DNA of 64,000 bases from Ottowia sp. SB7-C50 (GTDB lineage: Bacteria; Pseudomonadota; Gammaproteobacteria; Burkholderiales; Burkholderiaceae_C): positions 1,550,001-1,614,000 of the forward strand of contig NZ_CP136995.1 in NCBI RefSeq assembly GCF_033110285.1, given 5' to 3'. A program made the translations under genes and the position numbers. Numbering within the stretch: the first letter of the stretch is position 1; every line of letters starts with the position of its first letter. A model generated the notes under the pieces. That model was not told the origin of the DNA. It made no database searches and saw nothing but the letters and a program-made list of their open reading frames with translations. Shown here piece after piece: positions 36,816 to 45,401 of this stretch.

Positions 36816-37610
36816 TCACACAGGCAGCGAGGGCGAGTCGTCGGGCGGCGACACCGCGAAGCTGTCGCGAAAGGTGAACCAGAGCGAGCTGAAGAACATC
36901 GCCGCCACCATCAGCGCCGCCGGCAGCAGGCCGGCCGAAGCGACCGCCGCGCTGCCCGAGATGGCCGTGATCACCAGCAGCACCATGGCGACGCCGACCG
37001 ACACCGCCATCCACAACGCGCCGTACAGCAGAAAGGCGCGCGTATTCTTCAACACCGCGACCAGGCTGAAGAACAGGCTCTTGACCGGCGTCACGCCATG
37101 CCAGTGCACCAGCGCCGGCGCGTGCCAGAAGGCGATGGAAATCGGCAGATAGAGCAGGGTAGAGGCCCACATGGCCACGCGGAACTGCGGGTCGGTCACC
37201 AGTTCGGGCGTGATGCCGCCGCCGTTGACGTACAGCTGCGCAAAGTTGCCGCCATCGATCAGCGCCGACGCCGCCATCACCAGCAACACGGCCACGGCGT
37301 ACAGCAGGCCCAGCAGCAGCATGGGGCGCCGCGCTGGCGCATCGGCGCGCAGCGCGACGAACAGCGTGAGCGGCATGGGGAACTTGCCTGCCTCGATCTC
37401 GCGCGTGGCCGCCATCAGCCCCACGGTGAGCGCTGGCACCAGCACCAGGGCCAGCAGGCCGCCGATGAGCGGCACGAAGGCCGCCAGCGACAGCGCCGCC
37501 ATGAACATGAAGAACAGGCCGGCCATGGCCAGCGGCTGGCGGAAGAAGGCGCGCAGGCCTTCGCGCACCCATTGGGCGCCGGTGCGGGCGGGAAGAATCT
37601 GGAGCTTCAT
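36816..37610 (-). CDS. BPSS1780 family inner-membrane protein
   Basis: 264 residues from ATG 37610, which overlaps the thrB stop as ATGA. Seen: an N-terminal [20 protein letters not shown] segment, then about six hydrophobic membrane helices, including [20 protein letters not shown] and [20 protein letters not shown]. The start [13 protein letters not shown] is the mark of a family common in Burkholderiales (named after BPSS1780). Function unknown. Part of the leftward DUF2782 / thrB unit. Confidence 0.85.
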   Translation of the reverse strand: MKLQILPARTGAQWVREGLRAFFRQPLAMAGLFFMFMAALSLAAFVPLIGGLLALVLVPALTVGLMAATREIEAGKFPMPLTLFVALRADAPARRPMLLLGLLYAVAVLLVMAASALIDGGNFAQLYVNGGGITPELVTDPQFRVAMWASTLLYLPISIAFWHAPALVHWHGVTPVKSLFFSLVAVLKNTRAFLLYGALWMAVSVGVAMVLLVITAISGSAAVASAGLLPAALMVAAMFFSSLWFTFRDSFAVSPPDDSPSLPV

Positions 37611-38593
37611 GCGTGCAGCGGCGCCGCGATGCGCTGGCGCAGCACGCGTTCGAAGTGGCGCGGGTCGTGGGGTTTCAGCATGCTGGCTTCGCGCGGCAGG
37701 TGCCAGTCCCACAGGCGCGACAGCCAGAAGCGCAGCGCACCCGCGCGCAGCATGGCCGGCCACAGGCGGCGTTCGGCATCGGTCAGCGGGCGCACGGCCT
37801 GATAGGCGCCGAGCAGCGCCTGCGTGCGCGCGTCGTCCGTGGCGCCGGTGGGCAGGTCGATGGCCCAGTCGTTGACGGCCACCGCCAGGTCGAACAGCCA
37901 GGTGTCGACGCCGGCGAAATACCAGTCGAAAAAGCCGCTCAGCACGGGTTGGTCGGCCGACCCCTCGAACATCACGTTGTCGCGGAACAGGTCGGCATGC
38001 ACCGCGCCGCGCGGCAGCGCGGCATAGGCGCTGCTGGCGGCAACGTGGTTCTGGTAGGCCAGTTCGGCACGGATCAGCGCGGCCTGCTCGTCCTCGAGGT
38101 GCGGCAGCACCACCGGCACGGTGGCGTTCCACCACGCCAGTCCGCGCAGGTTGGGCTGGTGGCGGTCGTAATCGCGTGCCGCCAGGTGCGCGCGCGCCAG
38201 CATGTCGCCCACCGCGGCGCAGTGCGCGGGGCCGGGGGCCAGCTCGCTCTTGCCGCGCAGGCGGTTGACCACGGCGGCAGGCTTGCCGCACAGCGTGTGC
38301 AGGATGTCGTCCTCACCCGGGCCCACGCGCACGCCTTCGGCCTTGGCCTGCGGGTCGGGCACCGGCACGCCGTGCTCGGCCAGGTGCTTCATCAGGTGCA
38401 GGTAGAAGGGCAACTGCGCGTGCGTTAGCCGCTCGAACAGGGTCAGCACCCATTCGCCCCGGTCGGTGGTGGCGAAGTAGTTGGTGTTCTCGATGCCGCC
38501 TTCAATGCCGCGCAGCGCCGTCAGCTCGCCCACGCCCAGCGATTGCAGCAACGCGCGTGCCTGATCTTCAGAAACTTCGGTGTAAACCGCCAT
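37607..38593 (-). CDS. thrB: Homoserine kinase (APH-type ThrB)
   Basis: 328 residues from ATG 38593. Seen: [28 protein letters not shown] (nucleotide loop), and the phosphotransferase motif [14 protein letters not shown] (His199, Asp201, Asn206) followed by [22 protein letters not shown]. This is the aminoglycoside-phosphotransferase-fold homoserine kinase of beta- and other proteobacteria, not the GHMP kinase of E. coli. It phosphorylates homoserine in threonine synthesis. The start codon lies inside the end of an ATAGC repeat (38592-38645), so the 5' leader comes from that element. The stop overlaps the next gene. Confidence 0.92.
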   Translation of the reverse strand: MAVYTEVSEDQARALLQSLGVGELTALRGIEGGIENTNYFATTDRGEWVLTLFERLTHAQLPFYLHLMKHLAEHGVPVPDPQAKAEGVRVGPGEDDILHTLCGKPAAVVNRLRGKSELAPGPAHCAAVGDMLARAHLAARDYDRHQPNLRGLAWWNATVPVVLPHLEDEQAALIRAELAYQNHVAASSAYAALPRGAVHADLFRDNVMFEGSADQPVLSGFFDWYFAGVDTWLFDLAVAVNDWAIDLPTGATDDARTQALLGAYQAVRPLTDAERRLWPAMLRAGALRFWLSRLWDWHLPREASMLKPHDPRHFERVLRQRIAAPLHA

Positions 38594-38645
38594 GGAGCGC
38601 TTGTCCAGCCTGCGCAGAGCGCTATCAGAATTGATGCAATTTCCA
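38592..38645 (-). repeat. ATAGC repeat overlapping the thrB start
   Basis: Minus strand: ATCAATTCTGATAGC then CTCTGCGCAGGCTGGACAAG and GCGCTCCATGGCGG. The ATG of thrB is within the terminal GCGCTCCATGG, where other copies have GCGCTGG. It separates DUF2782 from thrB. Confidence 0.6.
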
Positions 38646-38969
38646 GACGCGACGGCCCGCGCCGCCGGGGGCGGCTTCGCGGTTGCCGGCGCCGCTGGCG
38701 TCGGCCGGCTGCACGTCGTAGGCCGGCACGCCGGCCTTGGGCTTGACGGTGATGCTGCGGGTTTCGCCGCCCACACGCACTTCGTCGACGCGGCTGCCGG
38801 CGTCTTCGTGCTGGATGTGCTCGACCCGCTGGGTGCGGCGGTCCAGCACCGGCTCGTCGCGCGCCAGACTGCCGGCGGGGGCCGGGGCGGGCTGCGCCAG
38901 CACCAGCGGGGCCAGCAACGCCAGGCCGCACGCGGCGATGAGGGCCTTGAAACCAGAGATGAAATGCAT
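38625..38969 (-). CDS. DUF2782 family secreted protein
   Basis: 114 residues. Seen: signal peptide with [19 protein letters not shown] and a mature domain [39 protein letters not shown] in overlapping short motifs, matching the small DUF2782 proteins encoded next to thrB and polA in Burkholderiales. Probably periplasmic; function unknown. First gene of the leftward thrB unit and divergent from polA with a 57-bp gap. Its 3' end overlaps the repeat at 38592-38645. Confidence 0.8.
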   Translation of the reverse strand: MHFISGFKALIAACGLALLAPLVLAQPAPAPAGSLARDEPVLDRRTQRVEHIQHEDAGSRVDEVRVGGETRSITVKPKAGVPAYDVQPADASGAGNREAAPGGAGRRVWKLHQF

Positions 38970-39026
38970 GGCCGTATTCTAGGCGGCGGCCACCTGGGGC
39001 GCTGGGCCGCCGTGCACAATGCCGGG

Positions 39027-41840
39027 ATGACCGAGACACCCCCCGCGCCCGACGGCGCGACCGCGCCGCGCCTGCTGCTGGTTGACGGGTCCAGCTACCT
39101 GTATCGCGCCTTCCACGCCATGCCCGACCTGCGCGCCGACCCGGCCGATCCGGCCAGCCAGCCCACGGGCGCCATCCGCGGCATGGTCAACATGCTGGGC
39201 GCGCTGCGCAAGGACTATCCCGACGCGCCCTACGTCGCCTGCGTGTTCGACGCGCCCGGCAAGACCTTCCGCGACGACCTGTACCCCGACTACAAGGCGC
39301 ACCGCGCGCCCATGCCCGACGACCTGCGCAGCCAGATCGAGCCGATCCACGAAGTGGTGCGGCTGCTGGGCTGGACGGTGCTGGCCGTGCCGGGGGTGGA
39401 GGCCGACGACGTCATCGGCACGCTGGCGCACGTGGCGGCGGCGCAGGGCGTGGACGTGGTGATTTCGAGCGGCGACAAGGACCTGGCGCAGCTGGTCACG
39501 CCACGCATCCAGATCATCGACACCATGAGCGGCAAGCGCCGCGACGAAGCCGGCGTGCTGGCCGAATTTGGCGTGCGGCCCGACCAGATGCTGGACTACC
39601 AGGTGCTGCTGGGCGACGCCATCGACAACGTGCCGGGCGTCGACAAGGTCGGCCCCAAGACGGCCGCCAAATGGCTGGGCGAACACGGCTCGCTCGACGC
39701 CATCGTGGCCAACGCCGCGCAGATCAAGGGCGCCGCGGGCGACAACCTGCGCAAGGCGCTGGACTGGCTGCCCACCGGGCGCGATTTGCTGCGCATCCGC
39801 ACCGACTGCGACCTGGGCGGGCACGTCGAGGGCCTGCCTGCTCTTGATTCGATAGCTGCCCGCCCACAGCAGACCAGCGCACTGGCCGAGTTTTACGAGA
39901 AATTCGGCTTCAGGACACTGGCCAAGTCCCTTCTGGGCGAAGGCGCCGGCGCGCGCGCCAAGCCGGCGCGCAAGGCCGCCGTGGCGGCACCGGTGGACGA
40001 CCTGTTTGCCGACGCGCCGGCGGCGTCGCAGGTCAGCGGCGAACTGACGTACGAAACCATCCTCGACTGGCCGGCGTTCGACCGCTGGCTGGCGCGCATC
40101 GACGCCGCCGAGCTGACCGCGCTGGACACCGAAACCACGTCCATCGACGAGATGCAGGCGCGCATCGTGGGCCTCTCGTTCAGCGTCAAACCCGGCGAGG
40201 CGGCCTACATCCCGCTGATGCACGAGGGGCCCGACGCGCCGCCGCAACTGCCGCTGCAGGACGTGCTGGAGCGCCTGCGCCCCTGGCTGCAAGACCCGGC
40301 CAGGAAGAAGCTGGGCCAGCACGTGAAATACGACCGCCACGTGTTCGCCAACCACGGCATCGACGTGGCCGGCTACGCGCACGACACCATGCTGCAGAGC
40401 TACGTGCTCGAAGTGCACCGCCCGCACAACCTGGCCAGCCTGGCCGACCGCCATCTGGGCCGCACGGGCATCCAGTACGAAGACCTGTGCGGCAAGGGCG
40501 CGCACCAGATTTCCTTTGCGCAGGTCGCCGTGGACAAGGCAGCGGCCTATTCGTGCGAGGACTCCGACCAGACGCTGGACCTGCACGGGACGCTGTGGCC
40601 GCGCGTGGCGCGCGAGCCCGGCCTGCGGCGCATCTACGAGCTGGAGATGGCCGTCAGCGAGGTGCTGTTCCAGATCGAGCGCCAGGGCGTGCTGATCGAC
40701 GCCGACCTGCTGCGCCAGCAAAGCCACGAGCTGGGCCAGCGCATCCTGGCGCTGGAGCAGGAGGCGCACGAACTGGCCGGCCAGCCCTTCAACCTGGGCA
40801 GTCCCAAGCAGATCGGCGACATCTTCTTCAACAAGCTCGGCCTGCCGGTGGTCAAGAAGACCGCCACCGGCGCGCCCAGCACCGACGAGGAAGTGCTGGA
40901 GAAACTGGCCGAGGACTACCCGCTGCCCGCGCGCATCCTGGAGCACCGGGGCCTGTCCAAGCTGAAGGGCACCTACACCGACAAGCTGCCGCAATTGCTG
41001 GACGCGAATGGCCGCGTGCACACGCACTACGGGCAGGCGGTGGCGGTGACGGGGCGCCTGTCCAGCACCGACCCCAACCTGCAGAACATTCCGGTGCGCA
41101 CGGCCGAGGGGCGGCGCATCCGCGAAGCCTTCATCGCGCCGCCGGGACACGTCATCGTCAGCGCCGACTACAGCCAGATCGAGCTGCGCATCATGGCCCA
41201 CCTGTCGGACGACGAGGCGCTGCTGCGCGCCTTTACCGAAGGGCTGGACGTGCACCGCGCCACCGCGGCCGAGGTGTTCGGGCTGGACGTGGCGCAGGTC
41301 AGCAGCGAACAGCGGCGCTACGCCAAGGTCATCAACTTCGGGCTGATCTATGGCATGAGTGCCTTCGGCCTGGCGCGCAACCTGGGGATAGACAACACGG
41401 CGGCGCGCAACTACATCGAGCGCTATTTCGAACGCTACCCCGGCGTCAAGCGCTACATGGACGAAACGCGTCTGTCGGCCAAGAGCAAGGGCTACGTCGA
41501 AACCGTGTTCGGCCGCCGCCTGATCCTGCCCGAGATCAACAGCCCCAACGGCCCGCGCCGCGCCGCCGCCGAGCGCGCCGCCATCAACGCGCCGATGCAG
41601 GGCACGGCGGCCGACCTGATCAAGATGTCGATGGTGGCGGTGCAGGACGTGCTGCACACCCAGCAGCGCGGCACCAAGATGATCATGCAGGTGCACGACG
41701 AACTGGTGTTCGAGGTGCCGCAGGCCGAACTCGACTGGGCGCGCGCCGAAATCCCGCGCCTGATGGCCGGCGTGGCCGAACTGAAGGTGCCGCTGCTGGC
41801 CGAGGTCGGCGCCGGCCCCAACTGGGAGCAGGCGCATTGA
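39027..41840 (+). CDS. polA: DNA polymerase I
   Basis: 937 residues from ATG 39027. Seen: 5'-3' exonuclease domain with [18 protein letters not shown] and [12 protein letters not shown]; an intact 3'-5' exonuclease with [10 protein letters not shown] (DxE, about 366), [13 protein letters not shown] and YSCEDSDQT; polymerase motifs [14 protein letters not shown] (A), [19 protein letters not shown] (B) and [10 protein letters not shown] (C). All catalytic carboxylates are present. Odd: the linker segment [18 protein letters not shown], at about residues 271-288, is encoded by an in-frame ATAGC repeat copy. Upstream, CACAAT ends six bases before the ATG with no Shine-Dalgarno sequence, as in uvrD and murB. 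Confidence 0.95.
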   Translation: MTETPPAPDGATAPRLLLVDGSSYLYRAFHAMPDLRADPADPASQPTGAIRGMVNMLGALRKDYPDAPYVACVFDAPGKTFRDDLYPDYKAHRAPMPDDLRSQIEPIHEVVRLLGWTVLAVPGVEADDVIGTLAHVAAAQGVDVVISSGDKDLAQLVTPRIQIIDTMSGKRRDEAGVLAEFGVRPDQMLDYQVLLGDAIDNVPGVDKVGPKTAAKWLGEHGSLDAIVANAAQIKGAAGDNLRKALDWLPTGRDLLRIRTDCDLGGHVEGLPALDSIAARPQQTSALAEFYEKFGFRTLAKSLLGEGAGARAKPARKAAVAAPVDDLFADAPAASQVSGELTYETILDWPAFDRWLARIDAAELTALDTETTSIDEMQARIVGLSFSVKPGEAAYIPLMHEGPDAPPQLPLQDVLERLRPWLQDPARKKLGQHVKYDRHVFANHGIDVAGYAHDTMLQSYVLEVHRPHNLASLADRHLGRTGIQYEDLCGKGAHQISFAQVAVDKAAAYSCEDSDQTLDLHGTLWPRVAREPGLRRIYELEMAVSEVLFQIERQGVLIDADLLRQQSHELGQRILALEQEAHELAGQPFNLGSPKQIGDIFFNKLGLPVVKKTATGAPSTDEEVLEKLAEDYPLPARILEHRGLSKLKGTYTDKLPQLLDANGRVHTHYGQAVAVTGRLSSTDPNLQNIPVRTAEGRRIREAFIAPPGHVIVSADYSQIELRIMAHLSDDEALLRAFTEGLDVHRATAAEVFGLDVAQVSSEQRRYAKVINFGLIYGMSAFGLARNLGIDNTAARNYIERYFERYPGVKRYMDETRLSAKSKGYVETVFGRRLILPEINSPNGPRRAAAERAAINAPMQGTAADLIKMSMVAVQDVLHTQQRGTKMIMQVHDELVFEVPQAELDWARAEIPRLMAGVAELKVPLLAEVGAGPNWEQAH
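39838..39892 (+). repeat. ATAGC repeat, in-frame copy within polA
   Basis: CTTGATTCGATAGCTGCCCG then CAGACCAGCGCACTGGCCGAG. Matches the ATAGCTGC core and the AGCGC-TGGC tail. Read as [16 protein letters not shown] in the region joining the 5' nuclease to the Klenow fragment. Confidence 0.55.
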
Positions 41841-41885
41841 CCTGTATCAAGGCCTGAATCGGCGGTTGCCCCGCGCCCCATATTG

Positions 41886-41915
41886 ACGGACAGCTATTCA
41901 ACTTGTAGCATCTGC
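41886..41915 (-). repeat. ATAGC repeat, half copy after polA
   Basis: Minus strand GATGCTACAAGTTGAATAGC matches the first hairpin of the family and its GATGCTAC start; the second hairpin is missing. It is in the leader of the next gene. Confidence 0.5.
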
Positions 41916-41939
41916 CGCACAACCACCAGGGGACATGCC

Positions 41940-42582
41940 ATGAGGAGAGCGGCGCACCCGCATTTCGTCTTCGCGCGCGACGGCTTCTATGACGACATCG
42001 CCCGCGTGCACCGGGCGGCTAGGGCGGCGACGTATCACGAGCTGGAACACGTCACCGGCTGGCGCAGCACCAGCGTCTACCACGAGCCCGGCGCCAGGGA
42101 AAAGCTGGAGCGCCTGCTGGGCCTGCGCATTACCCGCTGGGACACCGACCCGGCCGAGGAAAACGGCGTCTTCTACCAGGGCTTTGCGCGCGGTGCGAAG
42201 GCCGAAGTCCCCGCCATCCACGCCGACTGGCCTGAGGACGACGTCACCATCGTCGTGTACCTGACGCCCGGACTGCCGGCCGACTGCGGCACTTCGCTGT
42301 GGCGGCACAAGCGCACCGGCCTGTCGGACGCGCCCACCGCCGCCGACGCGCGGCGCCTGGGCACGCCGCTGGCCGCGCTGCGGAGCGCGTGCGAGCGCGA
42401 TGCCCGCCACCGCAGCCGCTGGGTCGAGACCGACCGCATCGGCTACGCCTGCAACCGCATGGTGGCCTACCCGTCAGGCTGCTTTCACTCGGCATCGCGC
42501 CATTACGGCGCCAGCAACGCCGACGGGCGGCTGTACCAGACCTTCCGCGTGGGGGGTGGACTGGGCGTCGTTCCGCCGCTGA
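41940..42582 (+). CDS. DUF6445-like protein with 2-oxoglutarate/Fe(II) oxygenase-type fold (frame break near 3' end)
   Basis: 213 residues after repair. Seen: IHADWPEDDVTIVVYLTP with an HxD pair (His94, Asp96) and a distal FHSASRHYG (His183), the spacing of a double-stranded beta-helix iron site. CAGGGGA lies eight bases before ATG 41940. As printed the frame runs on past the neighbour's stop to 42650. Removing one G from the run of six at 42551-42556 gives RLYQTFRVGVDWASFRR and a stop at 42582, ten bp short of the convergent gene, which is much more natural. Function unknown. Confidence 0.7.
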
Positions 42583-42592
42583 ACGGCGGGCG

Positions 42593-44233
42593 TCAGGCCT
42601 TGTGCCGCACGCGGCCGTTGGCGAAGAAGGCCAGCAGCAGCTTCTGGTAGGCAAACACGTCTTTCGGCTTGGCGCGCACCATGCGCGCCAGCAGGCGCGT
42701 GCCGTCGGCGTCGCCCACCTTGAGCGTGTGCCAGATCAGGGCCACTTCGGCCAGCACGCGGCGTTCGTCGGCCGACAGGCGCGTGCCCAGTTTGGCTGCC
42801 TGGGTGAAGCGCGCCACGCCATCGGCTTCGGCGCGGGGCCGGTCGCCAGCGTAGTCGGCGGCGATCATCTTGGTCACGCGCGTCGTGACGTCGAACAGAT
42901 GCGGCGGCACCGGTCCGCCGAAGTTGAGCGCGACGTTGCTTTCGGTGAAGCGCAGCAGCGTCTTTTCGGGGCTGCGGTAGCCGGGGCGCCGGTCGATGCG
43001 CTCTTTTTCTTGTAGCGACAGCTTCAGCAGAGCGGGCGCCAGCGGCCGGAAACCGTGCCGGAAGTAGAACCAGAACGCGCCCGAAGCGATGCCGTCCGGG
43101 TTGTCCAGCCCGAACTGGTGCGCGTCGACCTCGAAGTAGCGCACGCCAAACGCCTGCGCGTAGGTGCGCAGCACCTGGCACATCATGTAGCCCGATTCGC
43201 CGCCGCGGAACGGCTCGAAGATGTTCATGCCGAAGGCGGCGCGCTCGCCCATGATCCACGAGCCGCCGTACGCCACCGGAAAGCCGTTCTTGAACAGCGT
43301 GAAGCCGACGTAGCTTTCCAGCGGCAACTGGCGATCCGGCGTCATGCCGAAGATGGCGCAGCTCAGGCCGCGCTCCAGGTCGTAAAGGCGCAGGTTGGCC
43401 GGGTCAAGGTAGGTGGCCGGGTCGGTCTCGCGGCTGGTCAGGGCCATGGTGTTCTTCAGCACGCGGATGGCATCGGCGCGTTCGTCATCGCTCAGCCGGC
43501 GCGGCGCGGGCAGACGCTGCTGCATCAGGGCCAGCGGGTCGAACTTGCGCAGCAGGTCGGGCTGCAGGTACACCGGCTGGCGCAGCGCGAGGCGGTTGAA
43601 GGCCTTGCTGAAGGCGGCCGACGTGGGCTGCACGCGCACGTACAGGTCGAGCGCGTCGAACAGCTGGTCCTTGACGTAGGGCAGGGCGTCCAGGCGGCTG
43701 AGTTCGGCCACCAGGAAGGCCAGGCGCTGGTCGGGCCTGACCTTGAGCACGTCGAGCAGGGCGTCGTTGCCCAGGCTGGCAGTGGTCTCGTTGCGCTCCA
43801 GGCTGGGCAGGGTGAGCTTGAGGATGGCGTTCAGGTCGAGCAGCGGCTCCTCGTAGCGATCGGGCAGCACGCGGCAATGCGGGTGGGCCAGCAGCCAGCG
43901 GTTGCAGTCGTGCGTGAAGCGCGTCACCGTGTCGACCCACGGCAGGCCGCGGTCGGCCAGCGCGGCGGGGTGCTTGCCGCGCCTGGACTTCAGCAAGGCG
44001 GCCAGGCGCCTGAATTCGGCTTCGACCTGCTTCAACGTGTCGGCGTCGGGCGGATGCGCGGCGATGAACAGCAAGGTGTCAGCGTAGTCCGCCAGCGCGG
44101 CATCGGCCACCAGCGGCAGCTTGGCCAGGCGCGCGAGTGCGTCGCGCTTGCGCGCGGCCGAATCGGCGTCGAAGCGGTTGGCGGTTTCGCGCAAGCTGCG
44201 CAGCAGGCGGGTGCGCGATTCGTTCTGGCTCAT
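42593..44233 (-). CDS. Conserved hypothetical protein with an acyltransferase-like central segment
   Basis: 546 residues, no signal peptide or membrane helix. I do not recognise a named family. An N-terminal helical part with HTDTLKQVEAEFRRLAALLK-like heptads is followed, at about residues 300-420, by LESYVGFTLFKNGFPVAYGG, NIFEPFRGGESGYMM and GAFWFYFRHGFRPLAP. The order beta strand, RGxxxG-like loop, helix, then FWFYFRHGF resembles a GNAT acetyltransferase fold, which is inference. The gene stands alone, divergent from nothing close and 148 bp from fbp upstream. Confidence 0.65.
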   Translation of the reverse strand: MSQNESRTRLLRSLRETANRFDADSAARKRDALARLAKLPLVADAALADYADTLLFIAAHPPDADTLKQVEAEFRRLAALLKSRRGKHPAALADRGLPWVDTVTRFTHDCNRWLLAHPHCRVLPDRYEEPLLDLNAILKLTLPSLERNETTASLGNDALLDVLKVRPDQRLAFLVAELSRLDALPYVKDQLFDALDLYVRVQPTSAAFSKAFNRLALRQPVYLQPDLLRKFDPLALMQQRLPAPRRLSDDERADAIRVLKNTMALTSRETDPATYLDPANLRLYDLERGLSCAIFGMTPDRQLPLESYVGFTLFKNGFPVAYGGSWIMGERAAFGMNIFEPFRGGESGYMMCQVLRTYAQAFGVRYFEVDAHQFGLDNPDGIASGAFWFYFRHGFRPLAPALLKLSLQEKERIDRRPGYRSPEKTLLRFTESNVALNFGGPVPPHLFDVTTRVTKMIAADYAGDRPRAEADGVARFTQAAKLGTRLSADERRVLAEVALIWHTLKVGDADGTRLLARMVRAKPKDVFAYQKLLLAFFANGRVRHKA

Positions 44234-44329
44234 GGTGTCTCCTCCGCCGCGTGTTTTACACGATGGCGGGGCGCGCCGGCTTGTGCGCCATCAAGCCGGG
44301 CGCCACGGGCGGTGGTGTGCTTGCAGAAA

Positions 44330-44361
44330 CAAAAAAGCCGGCACACGTGGCGTGTACCGGC
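44330..44361 (-). terminator. Rho-independent terminator after fbp
   Basis: Minus strand GCCGGTACACG pairs with CGTGTGCCGGC around a short loop and is followed by six T. It lies 20 bp downstream of the fbp stop. Confidence 0.85.
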
Positions 44362-44381
44362 CTCTTGGCGTGCAGCGCGCG

Positions 44382-45401
44382 TCAGGCCGCCGGGGCCGCT
44401 TCCTGGTGGTATTGCGTCACGCGCTCCACCTCGTTCTTGCTGCCGAGGATGACGCTCACGCGCTCATGCAACTGCTGCGGCTGCACGTCCAGGATGCGCT
44501 GGTGGCCGTTGGTGGCCGCGCCGCCGGCCTGCTCGACCAGCCAGGACATCGGATTGGCCTCGTACATCAGGCGCAGCTTGCCGGGCTTGTTGGGCTCGCG
44601 CTTGTCCCACGGGTACATGAAGATGCCGCCGCGCGTCAGGATGCGGTGCACGTCGGCCACCATGCTGGCCACCCAGCGCATGTTGAAGTCCTTGCCGCGC
44701 GGGCCTTCCTTGCCCTGCAGGCATTCGTCGATGTAGCGCTTGACCGGCGCGTCCCAGTGGCGCATGTTGCTCATGTTGATGGCGAATTCCTTGGTGTCGG
44801 CCGGAATTTCCACCTTGTCCTGCGTCAGCACGAAGCTGCCCATCTCGCGGTCCAGCGTGAACATGGCAACGCCGTCGCCCACCGTGAGCACCAGCGTGGT
44901 TTGCGGCCCATAGACGCAATAGCCTGCGGCCACCTGGCACTTGCCAGGTTGCAGGAAGTCGCCTTCCTCCACGCCGCGGTCGCCTTCGGGCATCTTGAGG
45001 ACGCTGAAGATGGTGCCGATGCTGACGTTGACCTCGATGTTGCTGGAGCCGTCGAGCGGGTCCATCAGCAGCAGGTATTCGCCGCGCGGGTAGCGGTTGG
45101 GCACCAGGTAGATGCTGTCCATTTCCTCGCTGGCCATGGCCGCCAGGTGGCCGCCCCATTCGTTGGCCTCGATCAGCACTTCGTTGGCGATGATGTCCAG
45201 CTTCTTCTGCACTTCGCCCTGCACATTTTCGCTGCCCGCCGAGCCCAGCACGCCGCCAAGCGCGCCCTTGTTGACGGCATGGCTGATGCTCTTGCAGGCG
45301 CGGGCGACGACTTCGAGCAGCAGGCGCAGCTGCGAAGGGATGTGGCCGTCGACGCGTTGTTTTTCGACCAGATAGCGGGTGAGGGAGATGCGGGTGCTCA
45401 T
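44382..45401 (-). CDS. fbp: Fructose-1,6-bisphosphatase class 1
   Basis: 339 residues from ATG 45401. Seen: MASEEMD, the metal-binding [50 protein letters not shown], and [19 protein letters not shown]. All class 1 FBPase active-site motifs are present. Gluconeogenic hydrolysis of fructose-1,6-bisphosphate. As printed, the frame is continuous with the 3' end of pepN upstream; after removing one G at 45431-45436, pepN ends in a TGA that overlaps this ATG by four bases, so the two are coupled rather than fused. A strong terminator follows. Confidence 0.93.
   Translation of the reverse strand: MSTRISLTRYLVEKQRVDGHIPSQLRLLLEVVARACKSISHAVNKGALGGVLGSAGSENVQGEVQKKLDIIANEVLIEANEWGGHLAAMASEEMDSIYLVPNRYPRGEYLLLMDPLDGSSNIEVNVSIGTIFSVLKMPEGDRGVEEGDFLQPGKCQVAAGYCVYGPQTTLVLTVGDGVAMFTLDREMGSFVLTQDKVEIPADTKEFAINMSNMRHWDAPVKRYIDECLQGKEGPRGKDFNMRWVASMVADVHRILTRGGIFMYPWDKREPNKPGKLRLMYEANPMSWLVEQAGGAATNGHQRILDVQPQQLHERVSVILGSKNEVERVTQYHQEAAPAA

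Noticed and set aside
38979..41837. A minus-strand open frame of 952 codons opposite polA
   Set aside because: polA has every catalytic motif. The antisense frame has no recognisable domain and low-complexity composition.
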